Shown here: one piece after another, positions 22,039 through 30,531 of the stretch
Layout of the letters: each line of letters opens with the position of its first letter
Position numbering within the stretch: the stretch's first letter is position 1
Assembly (NCBI GenBank): GCA_905207485.1
Contig: CAJLLL010000009.1
Location: forward strand, 1-43,050
Length of the DNA: 43,050 bases
Reading direction: 5' to 3'
DNA from: an uncultured Phascolarctobacterium sp.
GTDB lineage: Bacteria; Bacillota; Negativicutes; Acidaminococcales; Acidaminococcaceae
The notes under the pieces: generated by a model
Databases searched by the model: none
Told to the model about the DNA's origin: nothing
The model's input: the letters and a program-made list of their open reading frames with translations, nothing else
Position numbers and translations under genes: made by a program

Positions 22039-22980
22039 GTGGACATAATTCTGCATGCGTTTGAAGGCGTTTTTACAGTCAGCCTGATGGTGCTGGCAGG
22101 TTATTATTTAGGCAGCCATCAATGGTTTTCAGATGAAAGCCTGAACCTGATGTCCAAACTTATCACCAAAATTTGTCTTCCGTTATACATGATTGTTAAT
22201 TTAACGGAAACGCTTACACATGATACTATTATACAAATGAGCGACGGCCTGCCTGTTGCCCTTGCTTCAATGGTTATCTGTTTTATAGTAGGGCAGCTTA
22301 CCGTACGTTTTGCCAAAATACCCAAAGGGCGGCGCGGTGTTTTAGCCGCAGTATTTTTTGTAACCAATACTATTTTAATAGGGCTGCCGCTTTCTACAGA
22401 ACTGTTTGGCCCTAAATGCATTCCCTTTGTTTTGGTTTACTATATGGCCAATACGGTTGTGTTCTGGGTTGTTGCCGCACATATTATTGCTGTTGACGGC
22501 AACGAACAAGTACCGCCGCTTTTCAGCCTGCAAACGCTGAAAAATATCGCCAATCCGCCGCTTGCAGGTTTTGCAATCGGCTTTACTCTGGTAATGCTGG
22601 AACTGCACCTGCCGCATCCGCTGCTGGTTTCTTTCCGCTATATGGGGAATATGACGACTCCTTTGGCAATGCTTTTTATAGGCGCAGTTGTAAGTAATGC
22701 AGACTGGAGCAAAATTCATTTTGACCGTCAGATTATACTGGCACTGTTTGGCCGTTTTGTTGTTTGCCCGTTAGGGATTATTTTAATGGCGCCGCTGGTC
22801 GGCATACCGCCGCTGATGACGCAGGTATTCACCATTCAGGCCGCCATGCCTGCACCTTCCGTACTGCCTGTACTGGCCAAAAATTATGGAGCCGATTACG
22901 AATATGCAGCTACGCTTACGGTAGTAACTACAGTACTCGCCGTTGTAGTAATGCCGTTTTATATGTGGCTTGCCGCTTAA
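22039..22980 (+). CDS. AEC-family transporter (auxin efflux carrier / malate permease type)
   Basis: A 313-residue integral membrane protein with about ten hydrophobic segments and no signal peptide. The layout, with short helices, conserved Asn and Pro in segments such as CLPLYMIVNL (about residues 47-56) and FVTNTILIGLPLSTELFG (about 107-124), and an inverted second half beginning PPLAGFAIGF, is that of AEC-family carriers, which include bacterial malate/malonate exporters and plant PIN proteins. Start is GTG at 22039, the first possible codon after an in-frame stop, with GAAGGG upstream. Substrate cannot be told from sequence; organic acid export is the usual guess. Cotranscription with the small gene before it is likely. 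Confidence 0.82.
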   Translation: MDIILHAFEGVFTVSLMVLAGYYLGSHQWFSDESLNLMSKLITKICLPLYMIVNLTETLTHDTIIQMSDGLPVALASMVICFIVGQLTVRFAKIPKGRRGVLAAVFFVTNTILIGLPLSTELFGPKCIPFVLVYYMANTVVFWVVAAHIIAVDGNEQVPPLFSLQTLKNIANPPLAGFAIGFTLVMLELHLPHPLLVSFRYMGNMTTPLAMLFIGAVVSNADWSKIHFDRQIILALFGRFVVCPLGIILMAPLVGIPPLMTQVFTIQAAMPAPSVLPVLAKNYGADYEYAATLTVVTTVLAVVVMPFYMWLAA

Positions 22981-23003
22981 TGTTTGTATTTTAAATTATT
23001 TTG

Positions 23004-23077
23004 CGAACAAATTTTCATAATTATGCTTGACAAAACTTATCGTTCGTTTTATGATATGTATAACGAACAAACGTTTT
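23004..23077 (+). promoter_or_regulatory. SOS-controlled promoter of the LysM gene
   Basis: TTGACA (23027-23032), 17-base spacer, TATGAT (23050-23055), immediately followed by CGAACAAACGTTTT (23064-23077), which matches the Gram-positive LexA box CGAAC-N4-GTTCG except for the last two bases. A second, weaker CGAAC-N4-TTTC site lies at 23004-23016, and a GTTCG half-site is inside the spacer (23042-23046). Sites on both sides of a strong promoter fit LexA repression. Confidence 0.7.
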
Positions 23078-23090
23078 GAAAGGCAGTTGA

Positions 23091-23408
23091 TTGTTTATGA
23101 AAAAGCTAATGATAGTAATTATGGCAAGCCTTTTAGTATACAGCGGATATGTTTTAGGCACCTGTGCCGCAGCAGATGAAATTTATACCACTCGTACAGT
23201 AACTGTTTACAGCGGCGATACCATGTGGGATATTGCCTCTCAATGGACAGAAAACGGTGAAGATGTGCGTGCGGTTATTTACCGTATCTGTGAAGCAAAT
23301 GGGCTTGATAATACCGACTTGCAGCCCGGTCAGAAAATTATCGTACCGGTTCGTGTACATACTGATAACGGCGTAATGTTAGCCGATGCAGCACATAATA
23401 ATTTATAA
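23091..23408 (+). CDS. LysM protein resembling the SOS division inhibitor YneA
   Basis: A 105-residue protein: N-terminal hydrophobic anchor or signal (residues 4-24, KKLMIVIMASLLVYSGYVLG), short linker, then one LysM domain (about 37-88: VTVYSGDTMWDIASQW ... GLDNTDLQPGQKIIVPV). This is the architecture and size of YneA of Bacillus and relatives, which is exported under SOS control and delays septation until DNA is repaired. The promoter carries LexA-type boxes, supporting the parallel. I use TTG at 23091 (AAAGG seven bases upstream); an ATG at 23097 is the alternative but stands 13 bases from that site. lexA itself is not adjacent. A strong terminator follows, so it is monocistronic. Confidence 0.75.
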   Translation: MFMKKLMIVIMASLLVYSGYVLGTCAAADEIYTTRTVTVYSGDTMWDIASQWTENGEDVRAVIYRICEANGLDNTDLQPGQKIIVPVRVHTDNGVMLADAAHNNL

Positions 23409-23418
23409 AAACAAAAGT

Positions 23419-23459
23419 AAGCAGGCTATGGTTAAAATAACCAAAAGCCTGCTTTTTTT
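23419..23459 (+). terminator. terminator of the LysM gene
   Basis: AAGCAGGCT (23419-23427) pairs perfectly with AGCCTGCTT (23446-23454); inner GGTTA/TAACC pairing extends the stem, and a T-run follows to 23459. Confidence 0.9.
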
Positions 23460-23578
23460 ATTTGACTGGAGTTAAGACAGGTTTCTATAATTAAATCAGA
23501 CAGGTACTCCGGCCATATAATTTATGGCAGCACCTGCCGGCAAATATTGTACATTTTACAAACCGGGAGGAGTTTGAC

Positions 23579-24052
23579 ATGAGCAAAACTTTAGTAGCAT
23601 ATTTCAGCGCCAGCGGCACAACCGCCAGGGCTGCACAAAAACTGGCTGAAGCTATCAGCGCAGATTTGTATGAAATCAAACCGGCAGAGCCTTATACTGG
23701 TGCCGACCTTGACTGGACCAATAAACAATCACGCAGTTCTTTGGAAATGGCGGACTCTGCAAGCAGACCGGAACTTGCAGACAAAAACGCTAATATCGCT
23801 GCTTATGATACCATCTTTTTAGGTTTCCCTATCTGGTGGTACGTTGCTCCGCATATCGTTAACAGCTTTTTGGAAAGTTATGATTTTAACGGCAAAACCA
23901 TTGTATTATTTGCAACAAGCGGAGGCAGCGGACTTGGCAAAACCGCAGCGGTTTTACAACCCAGTGCCAAAGGCGCCAAAATTTTAGACGGCAAATTGCT
24001 GAACGGCAATATTTCTGTCGATGCGTTGAAAAAATGGGCAGATAGTTTTTAA
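23579..24052 (+). CDS. flavodoxin
   Basis: A 157-residue flavodoxin-fold protein. The phosphate-binding loop of FMN is AYFSASGTTARAA (residues 7-19, S/T-x-T-x-x-T-like), the second FMN loop is FLGFPIWWYVAPHIVNSF (about 80-97, the G-x-P-I-W-W motif) and the third is FATSGGSGLG (about 110-119). The G-F-P-I-W-W pattern matches the subgroup annotated as flavodoxin or NAD(P)H-dependent FMN reductase-like proteins in anaerobes. It shuttles electrons or reduces quinone-like compounds; the partner is unknown. The ATG follows a strong GGGAGGAG. It stands alone between two terminators. Confidence 0.85.
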   Translation: MSKTLVAYFSASGTTARAAQKLAEAISADLYEIKPAEPYTGADLDWTNKQSRSSLEMADSASRPELADKNANIAAYDTIFLGFPIWWYVAPHIVNSFLESYDFNGKTIVLFATSGGSGLGKTAAVLQPSAKGAKILDGKLLNGNISVDALKKWADSF

Positions 24053-24067
24053 AATAACCGGCAAACA

Positions 24068-24102
24068 AAAATGGACTGAGAAAATTCTCAGTCCATTTTT
24101 TA
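24068..24102. terminator. bidirectional terminator between flavodoxin and purA
   Basis: AAATGGACTGAG (24069-24080) pairs with CTCAGTCCATTT (24087-24098) around a six-base loop, with T-runs on both strands. It serves the rightward flavodoxin gene and the leftward purB-purA operon. Confidence 0.9.
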
Positions 24103-24115
24103 TATTGCCTTATTA

Positions 24116-25399
24116 TTAAAACAACTCTTTTAATACCATGGTCTGGTCACGGCCCGGGCCTACGGAAACAATGCCAACTTCAACGCCTGCAACTTCGCTC
24201 ATGCGTTTTAAGTATTTTTTGCAGTTTTCCGGCAGGTCTTCATATTTACGAACGCCGCTGATATCAGTCATCCAGCCTTCAAACTCTTCGTAAACAGGTT
24301 CAACCTGAGCAAGCACTTTCAGGCTTGCCGGAATTTGTTTGATTTCTTCGCCGTTGTATTTATAACCAACGCACATTTTAATAACCGGCATTTCGTCTAA
24401 AATATCAAGACGCGTTACTGCCAGGCAGTCAAGGCTGTTAACACGTGCGCTGTATTTAAGCATAAATGCATCCAGCCAGCCGCAGCGGCGGGGACGTCCG
24501 GTAACAGTGCCGTATTCGTGTCCGCGTTCACGCAGCGCATCGCCGTCAGCATTAAACTGTTCGCATACAAACGGACCTTCGCCAACACGGGTAGTATATG
24601 CCTTAACTACGCCAACCACATGGTTAATGCAAAGCGGGCCAACGCCGCTGCCTGTTGCTGCATTGGCTGCAGTCGGGTTGGAACTGGTTACATACGGATA
24701 CGTACCATGGTCAATATCAAGGAAGGTAGCCTGAGCGCCTTCAAACAGCACGTTTTTGCCGCTTTCAAACACTTCGCCTAAAACAACGCTGGTATCGCAA
24801 ACATGCGGGCGCAGTTCTTCGGCATAAGCCAGATATTCTTTTAAAACGCTGTCATAGTCAAACGGTTCAGCGCCGTAAATTTTGGTAATGATGGCATTTT
24901 TAGCTTCAAGGTTTACACGCAGTTTTTCAGCAAAAGTATCTGGTTCCATCAAATCACAGATACGGATGCCGGTACGGGCAACCTTATCCATGTAGCAGGG
25001 GCCGATACCGCCTTTGGTGGTACCAATTTTATGTTCGCCAAGTGCTGCTTCCTGAAGTTCGTCCAGACGCATGTGGTAAGGCATTACCACATGGCTGCGG
25101 TCTGAAATAAGCAGGTTGCTGCAATCAATGCCCTGTGCTTTCATGCCGGCAATTTCCTGCAAAACAACGGCAGGGTTAATAACAACGCCATTGCCCAAAA
25201 TATTAATTTTGTCTTTGTACAAAACTCCGGAGGGCAAAAGACGCAGTTTGTAGGCTACATCGTCAACAACAACGGTGTGCCCTGCATTGGAACCGCCGGA
25301 ATAACGCACAACGGCATCAGCTTTTTGAGCCAGGTAATCAACAATCTTGCCTTTGCCTTCATCGCCCCACTGGGCACCGATAACTACAACAGATGACAT
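24116..25399 (-). CDS. purA: adenylosuccinate synthetase
   Basis: A 427-residue enzyme, normal family length, that joins aspartate to IMP using GTP to form adenylosuccinate, the first committed step to AMP. Signatures: QWGDEGKGKIVDYL (residues 9-22, catalytic Asp13 and GTP-binding loop), SGGSNAGHTVVV (His41), GTTKGGIGPCYMDK, VGVVKAYTTRVGEGPF, and GTVTGRPRRCGWLD (about 295-308). The ATG follows AAGGAG. It lies 20 bases after purB, giving a purB-purA operon that holds both steps from IMP to AMP. Confidence 0.97.
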   Translation of the reverse strand: MSSVVVIGAQWGDEGKGKIVDYLAQKADAVVRYSGGSNAGHTVVVDDVAYKLRLLPSGVLYKDKINILGNGVVINPAVVLQEIAGMKAQGIDCSNLLISDRSHVVMPYHMRLDELQEAALGEHKIGTTKGGIGPCYMDKVARTGIRICDLMEPDTFAEKLRVNLEAKNAIITKIYGAEPFDYDSVLKEYLAYAEELRPHVCDTSVVLGEVFESGKNVLFEGAQATFLDIDHGTYPYVTSSNPTAANAATGSGVGPLCINHVVGVVKAYTTRVGEGPFVCEQFNADGDALRERGHEYGTVTGRPRRCGWLDAFMLKYSARVNSLDCLAVTRLDILDEMPVIKMCVGYKYNGEEIKQIPASLKVLAQVEPVYEEFEGWMTDISGVRKYEDLPENCKKYLKRMSEVAGVEVGIVSVGPGRDQTMVLKELF

Positions 25400-25419
25400 A
25401 ACTATCTCTCCTTATATAA

Positions 25420-26712
25420 TCATAATCCGAAGCGCGCCATAATAAGGTCTACATTACGCAGCATCGGCATAGGGTCAAAGCAGTGCTCAATTTCTTCATC
25501 GGTGAGGTATTTTTTAATATCCTCGTCATGCTCAACATTGGTTTTAAAGTCTGCGCCTTCCAGCCAGCGCGCCATCGCATTGCGCTGTACCCATTTATAG
25601 GCATCTTCGCGCAGCACGCCTTTGCTTACAAGAGCAATCAAAAGGTTCTGGCTGAAAATAAGGCCGCCGGTTTTGTTCATGTTGGCAATCATTGCATCCG
25701 GATAAACCAGAAGTTTATCAACAATATTGATGAATTTGCGCAGCATATGGTCAAGCGCAATGGTTGCATCCGGCAGAATAACCCTTTCTACCGAAGAATG
25801 GGAAATATCACGCTCATGCCACAAAGTAACGTCTTCCATAGCTGCAACTGCGTAACCGCGCAGCAATCTTGCCATACCGGAAATTTTTTCGCAGGTAATG
25901 GGGTTACGTTTATGCGGCATTGCCGAAGAACCTTTCTGTCCGGGAGCAAAATATTCTTCTGCCTCGCGGATATCGGTACGCTGCAAGTTGCGGATTTCGG
26001 TCGCCATTTTTTCCAGAGAAGAACCAATGATAGCGATGGTTGTTAAATAATCGGCATGGCGGTCACGCTGAATAACCTGAGTTGCCAGGCGTGCTGCTTT
26101 AATGCCCAGTTTTTCGCAAACATATTCTTCTACAAACGGGTCGATGTTGGAATAAGTTCCAACCGCGCCGGAAAGTTTGCCGACGGAAATAAACTCGCGG
26201 GCCTGTTTAAGGCGTTCCATATTGCGTTCGGTTTCATCCATCCACAGCGCAAACTTCAGGCCGAAGGTCATCGGCTCGGCATGAATGCCGTGGGTACGGC
26301 CAATCATAACCGTATGTTTATGTTCTGCAGCGCGGCGTTTTAAAACTTCATGCAGTTTTTCCAAATGTTTCATCAACAGATCTGCGGATTGCTGCATCAT
26401 TACGCCCATAGCGGTGTCTTTAACGTCGCTGCTGGTCAGCCCTTTATGGATATATTTTGATGCATCGCCGACATATTCGGCAACGTTTGTTAAAAAGGCT
26501 ATAATATCATGGTTTGTAACTGCTTCAATTTCTTTAACGCGTTCAATACGGAAATCGGCTTTGGTCTGAATATCATGCAAAGCATCGTCAGGAACTATGC
26601 CCAGCTTGTTCATAGCCTCGCACGCCAAAATTTCCACACGCAGCATGGTGCGGAATTCATTTTCCAGAGTCCAGATATTGCCCATCTCCGGATGTGTATA
26701 ACGTTCAATCAT
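25420..26712 (-). CDS. purB: adenylosuccinate lyase
   Basis: A 430-residue fumarase/aspartase-superfamily lyase that splits adenylosuccinate to AMP and fumarate, and SAICAR to AICAR. Signature GSSAMPHKRNPITCE (about 255-269) carries the flexible catalytic loop; HTVMIGRTHGIHAEP (about 130-144) holds the catalytic His region and THKGLTSSD-like motif is KYIHKGLTSSDVKD. I start at the ATG at 26712 (MIERYTHPEMG), preceded by GGGGGGC; a start five codons upstream also exists but is less typical. It is cotranscribed with purA from the promoter at 26808-26836. Confidence 0.96.
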   Translation of the reverse strand: MIERYTHPEMGNIWTLENEFRTMLRVEILACEAMNKLGIVPDDALHDIQTKADFRIERVKEIEAVTNHDIIAFLTNVAEYVGDASKYIHKGLTSSDVKDTAMGVMMQQSADLLMKHLEKLHEVLKRRAAEHKHTVMIGRTHGIHAEPMTFGLKFALWMDETERNMERLKQAREFISVGKLSGAVGTYSNIDPFVEEYVCEKLGIKAARLATQVIQRDRHADYLTTIAIIGSSLEKMATEIRNLQRTDIREAEEYFAPGQKGSSAMPHKRNPITCEKISGMARLLRGYAVAAMEDVTLWHERDISHSSVERVILPDATIALDHMLRKFINIVDKLLVYPDAMIANMNKTGGLIFSQNLLIALVSKGVLREDAYKWVQRNAMARWLEGADFKTNVEHDEDIKKYLTDEEIEHCFDPMPMLRNVDLIMARFGL

Positions 26713-26807
26713 ACTTTTGCCCCCCAACAGAGTTTTTTACAATAAGAAACAGGAAGCAGCCTCTTTTGTGCCCTTCCTTTTTGCAACAAAACTTATTATC
26801 CTTTCTT

Positions 26808-26836
26808 ATCATACCATTTATAACATTTTACCGCAA
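26808..26836 (-). promoter_or_regulatory. promoter of purB-purA
   Basis: On the minus strand: TTGCGG (26836-26831), 17-base spacer, TATGAT (26813-26808), leaving a leader of about 95 bases before purB. No guanine-riboswitch core was recognised in the leader. Confidence 0.6.
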
Positions 26837-26875
26837 GGCTATACGTGTTTTTTGTAAAAATATTCTTGCGCGGCA

Positions 26876-26918
26876 AAGTAAAAATTAACCGCCTGCCGTG
26901 TTAAACAGACAGACGGTT
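26876..26918 (-). terminator. terminator of the DUF362 gene
   Basis: Read on the minus strand, AACCGTCTGTC (26918-26908) pairs with GGCAGGCGGTT (26897-26887) through 11 pairs including G-U wobbles, followed by AATTTTTACTTT. It ends the leftward transcript before the purB promoter. Confidence 0.75.
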
Positions 26919-26926
26919 CAAGGTTT

Positions 26927-28060
26927 TTATTTAATTTTAATCAGTTCATAGCTGCGGGTGCCCATGCCGATTTTTTCAGCATGCTCAAGGCAGGTTTTCC
27001 ATTCCGATTCCGGAGTAATGTTATGGAAATGGTCATGTTTTGCCGCTTCTGCTTCGTCTTTGGCAATATGTTCTCCCAAAACGGAATCTGCAACAGCAGG
27101 AGCTGCATTTACAAGGTCGGCGCAGGCCTGGTCGAGAGCAACCGGGTCAAAAGATGCCAGCATGCCGATATCCGGCACAACCGGCGCATCATTTTCCGCA
27201 TGGCAGTCGCAATACGGAGAAACATCGACAATCAGGCTGATATGGAACTGCGGTCTGCCTGCCAGAATAGCCCACGCATATTCAGCCATGCGTTTGTTAA
27301 GGCGTTCACTGCTGCTGTATGCTTCCGGCGGGCAAACGGCATCCATCGGGCAGGCGCCGATGCAGCGTCCGCAGCCGACGCATTTATCCTGGTCGATATG
27401 GGCTTTTTTGTTTTCAATTACCGGTGCGCCATGTGCGCAAATGCGGCTGCATGCACCGCAGCCTATACATTTTTCGGTAATAACATGCGGTTTGCCGTCA
27501 TGGTGCATTTCCATTTTACCTGCACGGGAGCCGCCGCCCATACCGATATTTTTAATAGCACCGCCAAAGCCGGTCATCTCATGCCCTTTAAAATGCGTAA
27601 GGCTGATTATAATATCGGCATCCATCAAAGCCTTGCCTATTTTGGCTTCTTTAACAAGTTCTCCGTTCGGTACAGGCACATAGGCTTCATCCGTGCCTTT
27701 TAAACCATCGGCAATAATAACATGGCAGCCGGTAGAAAAAGGGCTGAATCCGTTTTCATAAGCGGATGTGATATGTTCAAGCGCATGTTTGCGGCGTCCT
27801 ACATACAAAGTATTGCAGTCTGTCAAAAACGGCATGCCGCCAAGTTCTTTTACAACATCTGCCACAGCTTTGGCATAGTTAGGGCGCAGATAGGAAACGT
27901 TGCCCGGTTCGCCAAAATGAATTTTAATGGCCGCAAACTTTTTGTTAAAATCAATATTGCCGATACCGGCAGCTTTAATAAGTTTGGCCAGTTTCTGCGG
28001 CAGGCTCAGTCCGCCGTAGCCCGTGCGCATATCAGTAAAATAAACTTTTGCTTTTTCCAT
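26927..28060 (-). CDS. DUF362-domain protein with two 4Fe-4S clusters
   Basis: A 377-residue protein of the DUF362 group found in anaerobes. The N-terminal part (KIHFGEPGNVSYLRPNYAKAVADVV) and the VISLTHFKGHEMTGFGGAIKNIGMG block near residue 155-178 are typical of DUF362. A ferredoxin insert follows, with CIGCGACSRIC and CVGCGRCIGACP, each C-x2-C-x2-C-x3-C, binding two 4Fe-4S clusters (about 198-240). Its reaction is unknown; an electron-transfer or uncharacterised redox role is assumed. Start ATG at 28060 is behind GGAGGG. It lies 67 bases after the PHP gene and a possible extended -10 (28127-28132) precedes it. Confidence 0.85.
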   Translation of the reverse strand: MEKAKVYFTDMRTGYGGLSLPQKLAKLIKAAGIGNIDFNKKFAAIKIHFGEPGNVSYLRPNYAKAVADVVKELGGMPFLTDCNTLYVGRRKHALEHITSAYENGFSPFSTGCHVIIADGLKGTDEAYVPVPNGELVKEAKIGKALMDADIIISLTHFKGHEMTGFGGAIKNIGMGGGSRAGKMEMHHDGKPHVITEKCIGCGACSRICAHGAPVIENKKAHIDQDKCVGCGRCIGACPMDAVCPPEAYSSSERLNKRMAEYAWAILAGRPQFHISLIVDVSPYCDCHAENDAPVVPDIGMLASFDPVALDQACADLVNAAPAVADSVLGEHIAKDEAEAAKHDHFHNITPESEWKTCLEHAEKIGMGTRSYELIKIK

Positions 28061-28127
28061 AAATTATCCCTCCATAATTATGTAAAAGTAAATATTTGCC
28101 GTGCATGTTCTGCACTTGTTAATTTAA

Positions 28128-28946
28128 TTATATCAGCCCCGGCAGAAAGATGCCATCTTCATAAACATCAGGTTTACCTAAATTGCGCCCCGGCACAAAA
28201 TTACCGTGGCAATCGCTGCCGCCGCTGATAAGCATGCCTTCGGTGCGGCAATGTTTTAGCAAAAGCTGCGTGTCCTGTTCGCTGTGCCCGGAATGATAAC
28301 ATTCAAAACCGTCAAACGGTTCTTCTATAAGTTCTACCAAAGTCTGCGCCAGCCCCGGACCGTGAAAACTGCTTGCTGCATGGGCGCACAAGGCAACGCC
28401 GCCCGCCCCGTGAATAGCGCCTATAACTTCGCTGATAGACGGAAACTCAGGAAAGCCCAAATCATTTTCTTCCGTAAAAATACGTTTAAAAAAATCATTA
28501 ACGCCGCTGCACAAGCCTTTATCAATTAAATATGCCAGCGATTTCCACCCGCCGCGCCTGCGGTCGTAGGTATAATTTTTAAATTCTTCAAAATCAAGCG
28601 GCCAGCCCTGCTTTATTAACATCTGCACGCTGTCATCATCTTTTTGTTCCAGTAAGTGAGTGTTATGCGCAAGCAGTTCCTGCAAGTGCTTATTTTGCAA
28701 ATCTATTCCGTAACCGAGAATATGAAAGGAAATGCCGTCTTTAGTAGAGCACACTTCAACACCGGGCACGCATTTTATGCCGTGTTCACCGGCTATGCGT
28801 ACAGTTTCCGCTACATTTGCGGTGCTGTCATGGTCGGTAACGGCAATAATGCCCAAGCCTGCGCCAAGTGCCGCATCAACCAGTTCCGTTGGCGTCCACG
28901 TACCGTCCGAAGCCGTGCTGTGAATATGTAAATCAACCTTTCTCAT
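28128..28946 (-). CDS. PHP-domain phosphoesterase
   Basis: A 272-residue metal-dependent phosphoesterase of the PHP family. Metal-binding motifs: DLHIHSTASDG (residues 5-15), VTDHDS (about 36-41), the Glu in PGVEVCS (about 62-68), an H-A-x-H-like segment CAHAAS and GSDCHG near the C-terminus. Homologues such as YciV/RNase AM act on 3',5'-nucleoside bisphosphates or RNA 5' ends. I start at the ATG at 28946 (MRKVDLHIHS), with GGGG nine bases upstream, giving a 14-base overlap with the permease gene; longer in-frame starts add unrelated basic residues. Likely cotranscribed with the metal transporter. Confidence 0.83.
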   Translation of the reverse strand: MRKVDLHIHSTASDGTWTPTELVDAALGAGLGIIAVTDHDSTANVAETVRIAGEHGIKCVPGVEVCSTKDGISFHILGYGIDLQNKHLQELLAHNTHLLEQKDDDSVQMLIKQGWPLDFEEFKNYTYDRRRGGWKSLAYLIDKGLCSGVNDFFKRIFTEENDLGFPEFPSISEVIGAIHGAGGVALCAHAASSFHGPGLAQTLVELIEEPFDGFECYHSGHSEQDTQLLLKHCRTEGMLISGGSDCHGNFVPGRNLGKPDVYEDGIFLPGLI

Positions 28947-29799
28947 TTTCATCATCCCCATGGTGATGGCAGCAGGTAGCAGGCGCCGCTGCTTCTTCTT
29001 TAACAAAATTCTGCTTAAGGCAGGTTAAAATAAACAGCACCGTGCCGGTCAGCACAATAGTTCCTCCCGGTGCAAGGTCGCCGTAATACGATACTGTAAG
29101 GCCTACAGTTACGGTAATAATGCCATACACAATGCCGCCGATAATTGTACCGGCAAAACTGCGTGCCGACTGCAAAGCGCAGGCAACGGGAATTACCATC
29201 ATTGCCGATACCAGCAGCAAGCCTACAATGCGCATGGAAAGCGCAACCGTCAGTGCCGTAAGAACGGCAAGCCATACATTAAGTTTGCCTGCCGGCAGCC
29301 CTGCAACACGCGCCGAAGTTTCATCAAACGTAATATATTGCAGCGGGCGGTAAAATATTACCGTAAAAGCACAGGCAAAAAGCCCAAGCACTGCCACCAC
29401 CCATAAATCGCTTGTGCTGATGGTCATTAAGCTGCCAAACAATATACTGCTTAAATTAAAGCCGCCCATACGGTTCATGCTGCTGAAAATTACTGCCAGC
29501 CCGATGCCGCTGTAAAAAAAGATTGCCAGCACCATTTCTGAAAAAGTATCCAGTTTGCTGCGGACTTTTTCAATTACCAGTGCACCCAAAACAGTTGCCA
29601 GTGCAGCACTAAGCACCGGCTGCGCACCCAAAAGCGCTCCGCCTGCCACGCCGGCAAAAGCAATATGCCCCAGGCCGTCACCAATCATTGATTGACGGCG
29701 CAGCACCAGAAAACTACCGATAAGCGGGCATATTACAGCCACAATCAGCCCTGCCAGCCACGCTCTTTGCATAAATCCTGCGGAAAACATTTCTAACAT
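28933..29799 (-). CDS. znuB: metal ABC transporter permease (ZnuB/MntB family)
   Basis: A 288-residue inner-membrane permease with about eight to nine hydrophobic segments. The family block GSFLVLRRQSMIGDGLGHIAFAGVA (28-52) and the coupling-helix region DETSARVAGLPAGKLN (about 158-173) are clear. It forms the channel of a zinc or manganese importer with the ATPase and binding protein encoded just upstream. Unusually, its cytoplasmic C-terminus ends in a Cys/His cluster (A-T-C-C-H-H-H-G-D-D-E), which could sense or hold metal. The gene symbol reflects the family; zinc versus manganese is not settled by sequence. ATG behind AGAGGTAAG. Confidence 0.85.
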   Translation of the reverse strand: MLEMFSAGFMQRAWLAGLIVAVICPLIGSFLVLRRQSMIGDGLGHIAFAGVAGGALLGAQPVLSAALATVLGALVIEKVRSKLDTFSEMVLAIFFYSGIGLAVIFSSMNRMGGFNLSSILFGSLMTISTSDLWVVAVLGLFACAFTVIFYRPLQYITFDETSARVAGLPAGKLNVWLAVLTALTVALSMRIVGLLLVSAMMVIPVACALQSARSFAGTIIGGIVYGIITVTVGLTVSYYGDLAPGGTIVLTGTVLFILTCLKQNFVKEEAAAPATCCHHHGDDENEKG

Positions 29800-29810
29800 T
29801 CAGCTTACCT

Positions 29811-30530
29811 CTATCTGTAAAAATAACCGTGTTTGTGCCTGTGCACCAACGCCTGGTGCACATCGCCCCAAAAACATATATTATGGTCAAGGCACAGTGC
29901 ATTTTTGCATACCTTTACCGCCATTTCCAAATCATGCGATACCATAACAATCGTTACGTCCTGCTGCCTGTTAATTTCGCCAAGCATTGTGTAAAGTTCT
30001 TCTTTGGCATCCGGGTCAACGCCGGTTGCAGGTTCGTCAAGCAGCAAAAGTTCAGGGTTGCGCACCATGGCACGCGCCAGATAAACACGCTGCTGCTGAC
30101 CGCCGCTCAATTCGCCTATTTTACGGTGCGCCAGTTCATTCAGAGAAAAACGTTCCATAATATCGTCAACAGCCGCTTTATCATCACGCGTATAATGCTG
30201 AAACATACTGCCGCCGCTTAAACGGCCAAGCGATACTACTTCCCTCACGCTGATAGGAAATGCTCTGTGCTGGCGTGCAGGGTTCTGCGGCACATAACCG
30301 ATTTTATCCCATGCCGTAAAAGTCTCACGGTTTTGCCCGAAAATACTGATGCTGCCCTGCATGGGCTTTAAAATGCCTGCCAACAAGCGCAGTAAGGTGC
30401 TTTTGCCGGCACCGTTGGGTCCAATGACGGCGACAAAATCGCCTTGTTCAATTTTCAGCGAAAGGTCATGTAAAATCCAGCCTTCGCCATAACTATAACC
30501 GAGTTTGTTTATTTCTATTATTGTTTGCAT
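29811..30530 (-). CDS. znuC: metal ABC transporter ATPase (ZnuC/MntA-type)
   Basis: A 239-residue ABC ATPase that powers metal import. Walker A GPNGAGKST (37-45), Q-loop VPQNPAR, signature LSGGQQQRVYLARAM (about 139-153), Walker B LLLLDEPATGVD (about 159-170) and switch His MVSHD (about 195). These give a complete nucleotide-binding domain. Its ATG lies one base after the stop of the binding-protein gene and its stop is 11 bases before the permease, so all three are one operon. The C-terminus has extra His residues (VHQALVHRHKHGYFYR). Confidence 0.9.
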   Translation of the reverse strand: MQTIIEINKLGYSYGEGWILHDLSLKIEQGDFVAVIGPNGAGKSTLLRLLAGILKPMQGSISIFGQNRETFTAWDKIGYVPQNPARQHRAFPISVREVVSLGRLSGGSMFQHYTRDDKAAVDDIMERFSLNELAHRKIGELSGGQQQRVYLARAMVRNPELLLLDEPATGVDPDAKEELYTMLGEINRQQDVTIVMVSHDLEMAVKVCKNALCLDHNICFWGDVHQALVHRHKHGYFYR

Positions 30531-30531
30531 T

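Noticed and set aside
25483..26046. 187-codon plus-strand open frame opposite purB
   Set aside because: purB is certain by its signature motif; the antisense product is His/Asn/Phe-rich without any domain.
26958..27703. Two long plus-strand open frames opposite the DUF362 gene
   Set aside because: They are complementary to a well-supported ferredoxin-like gene, and their Ser/Ala-rich or Cys-rich products match no protein pattern.
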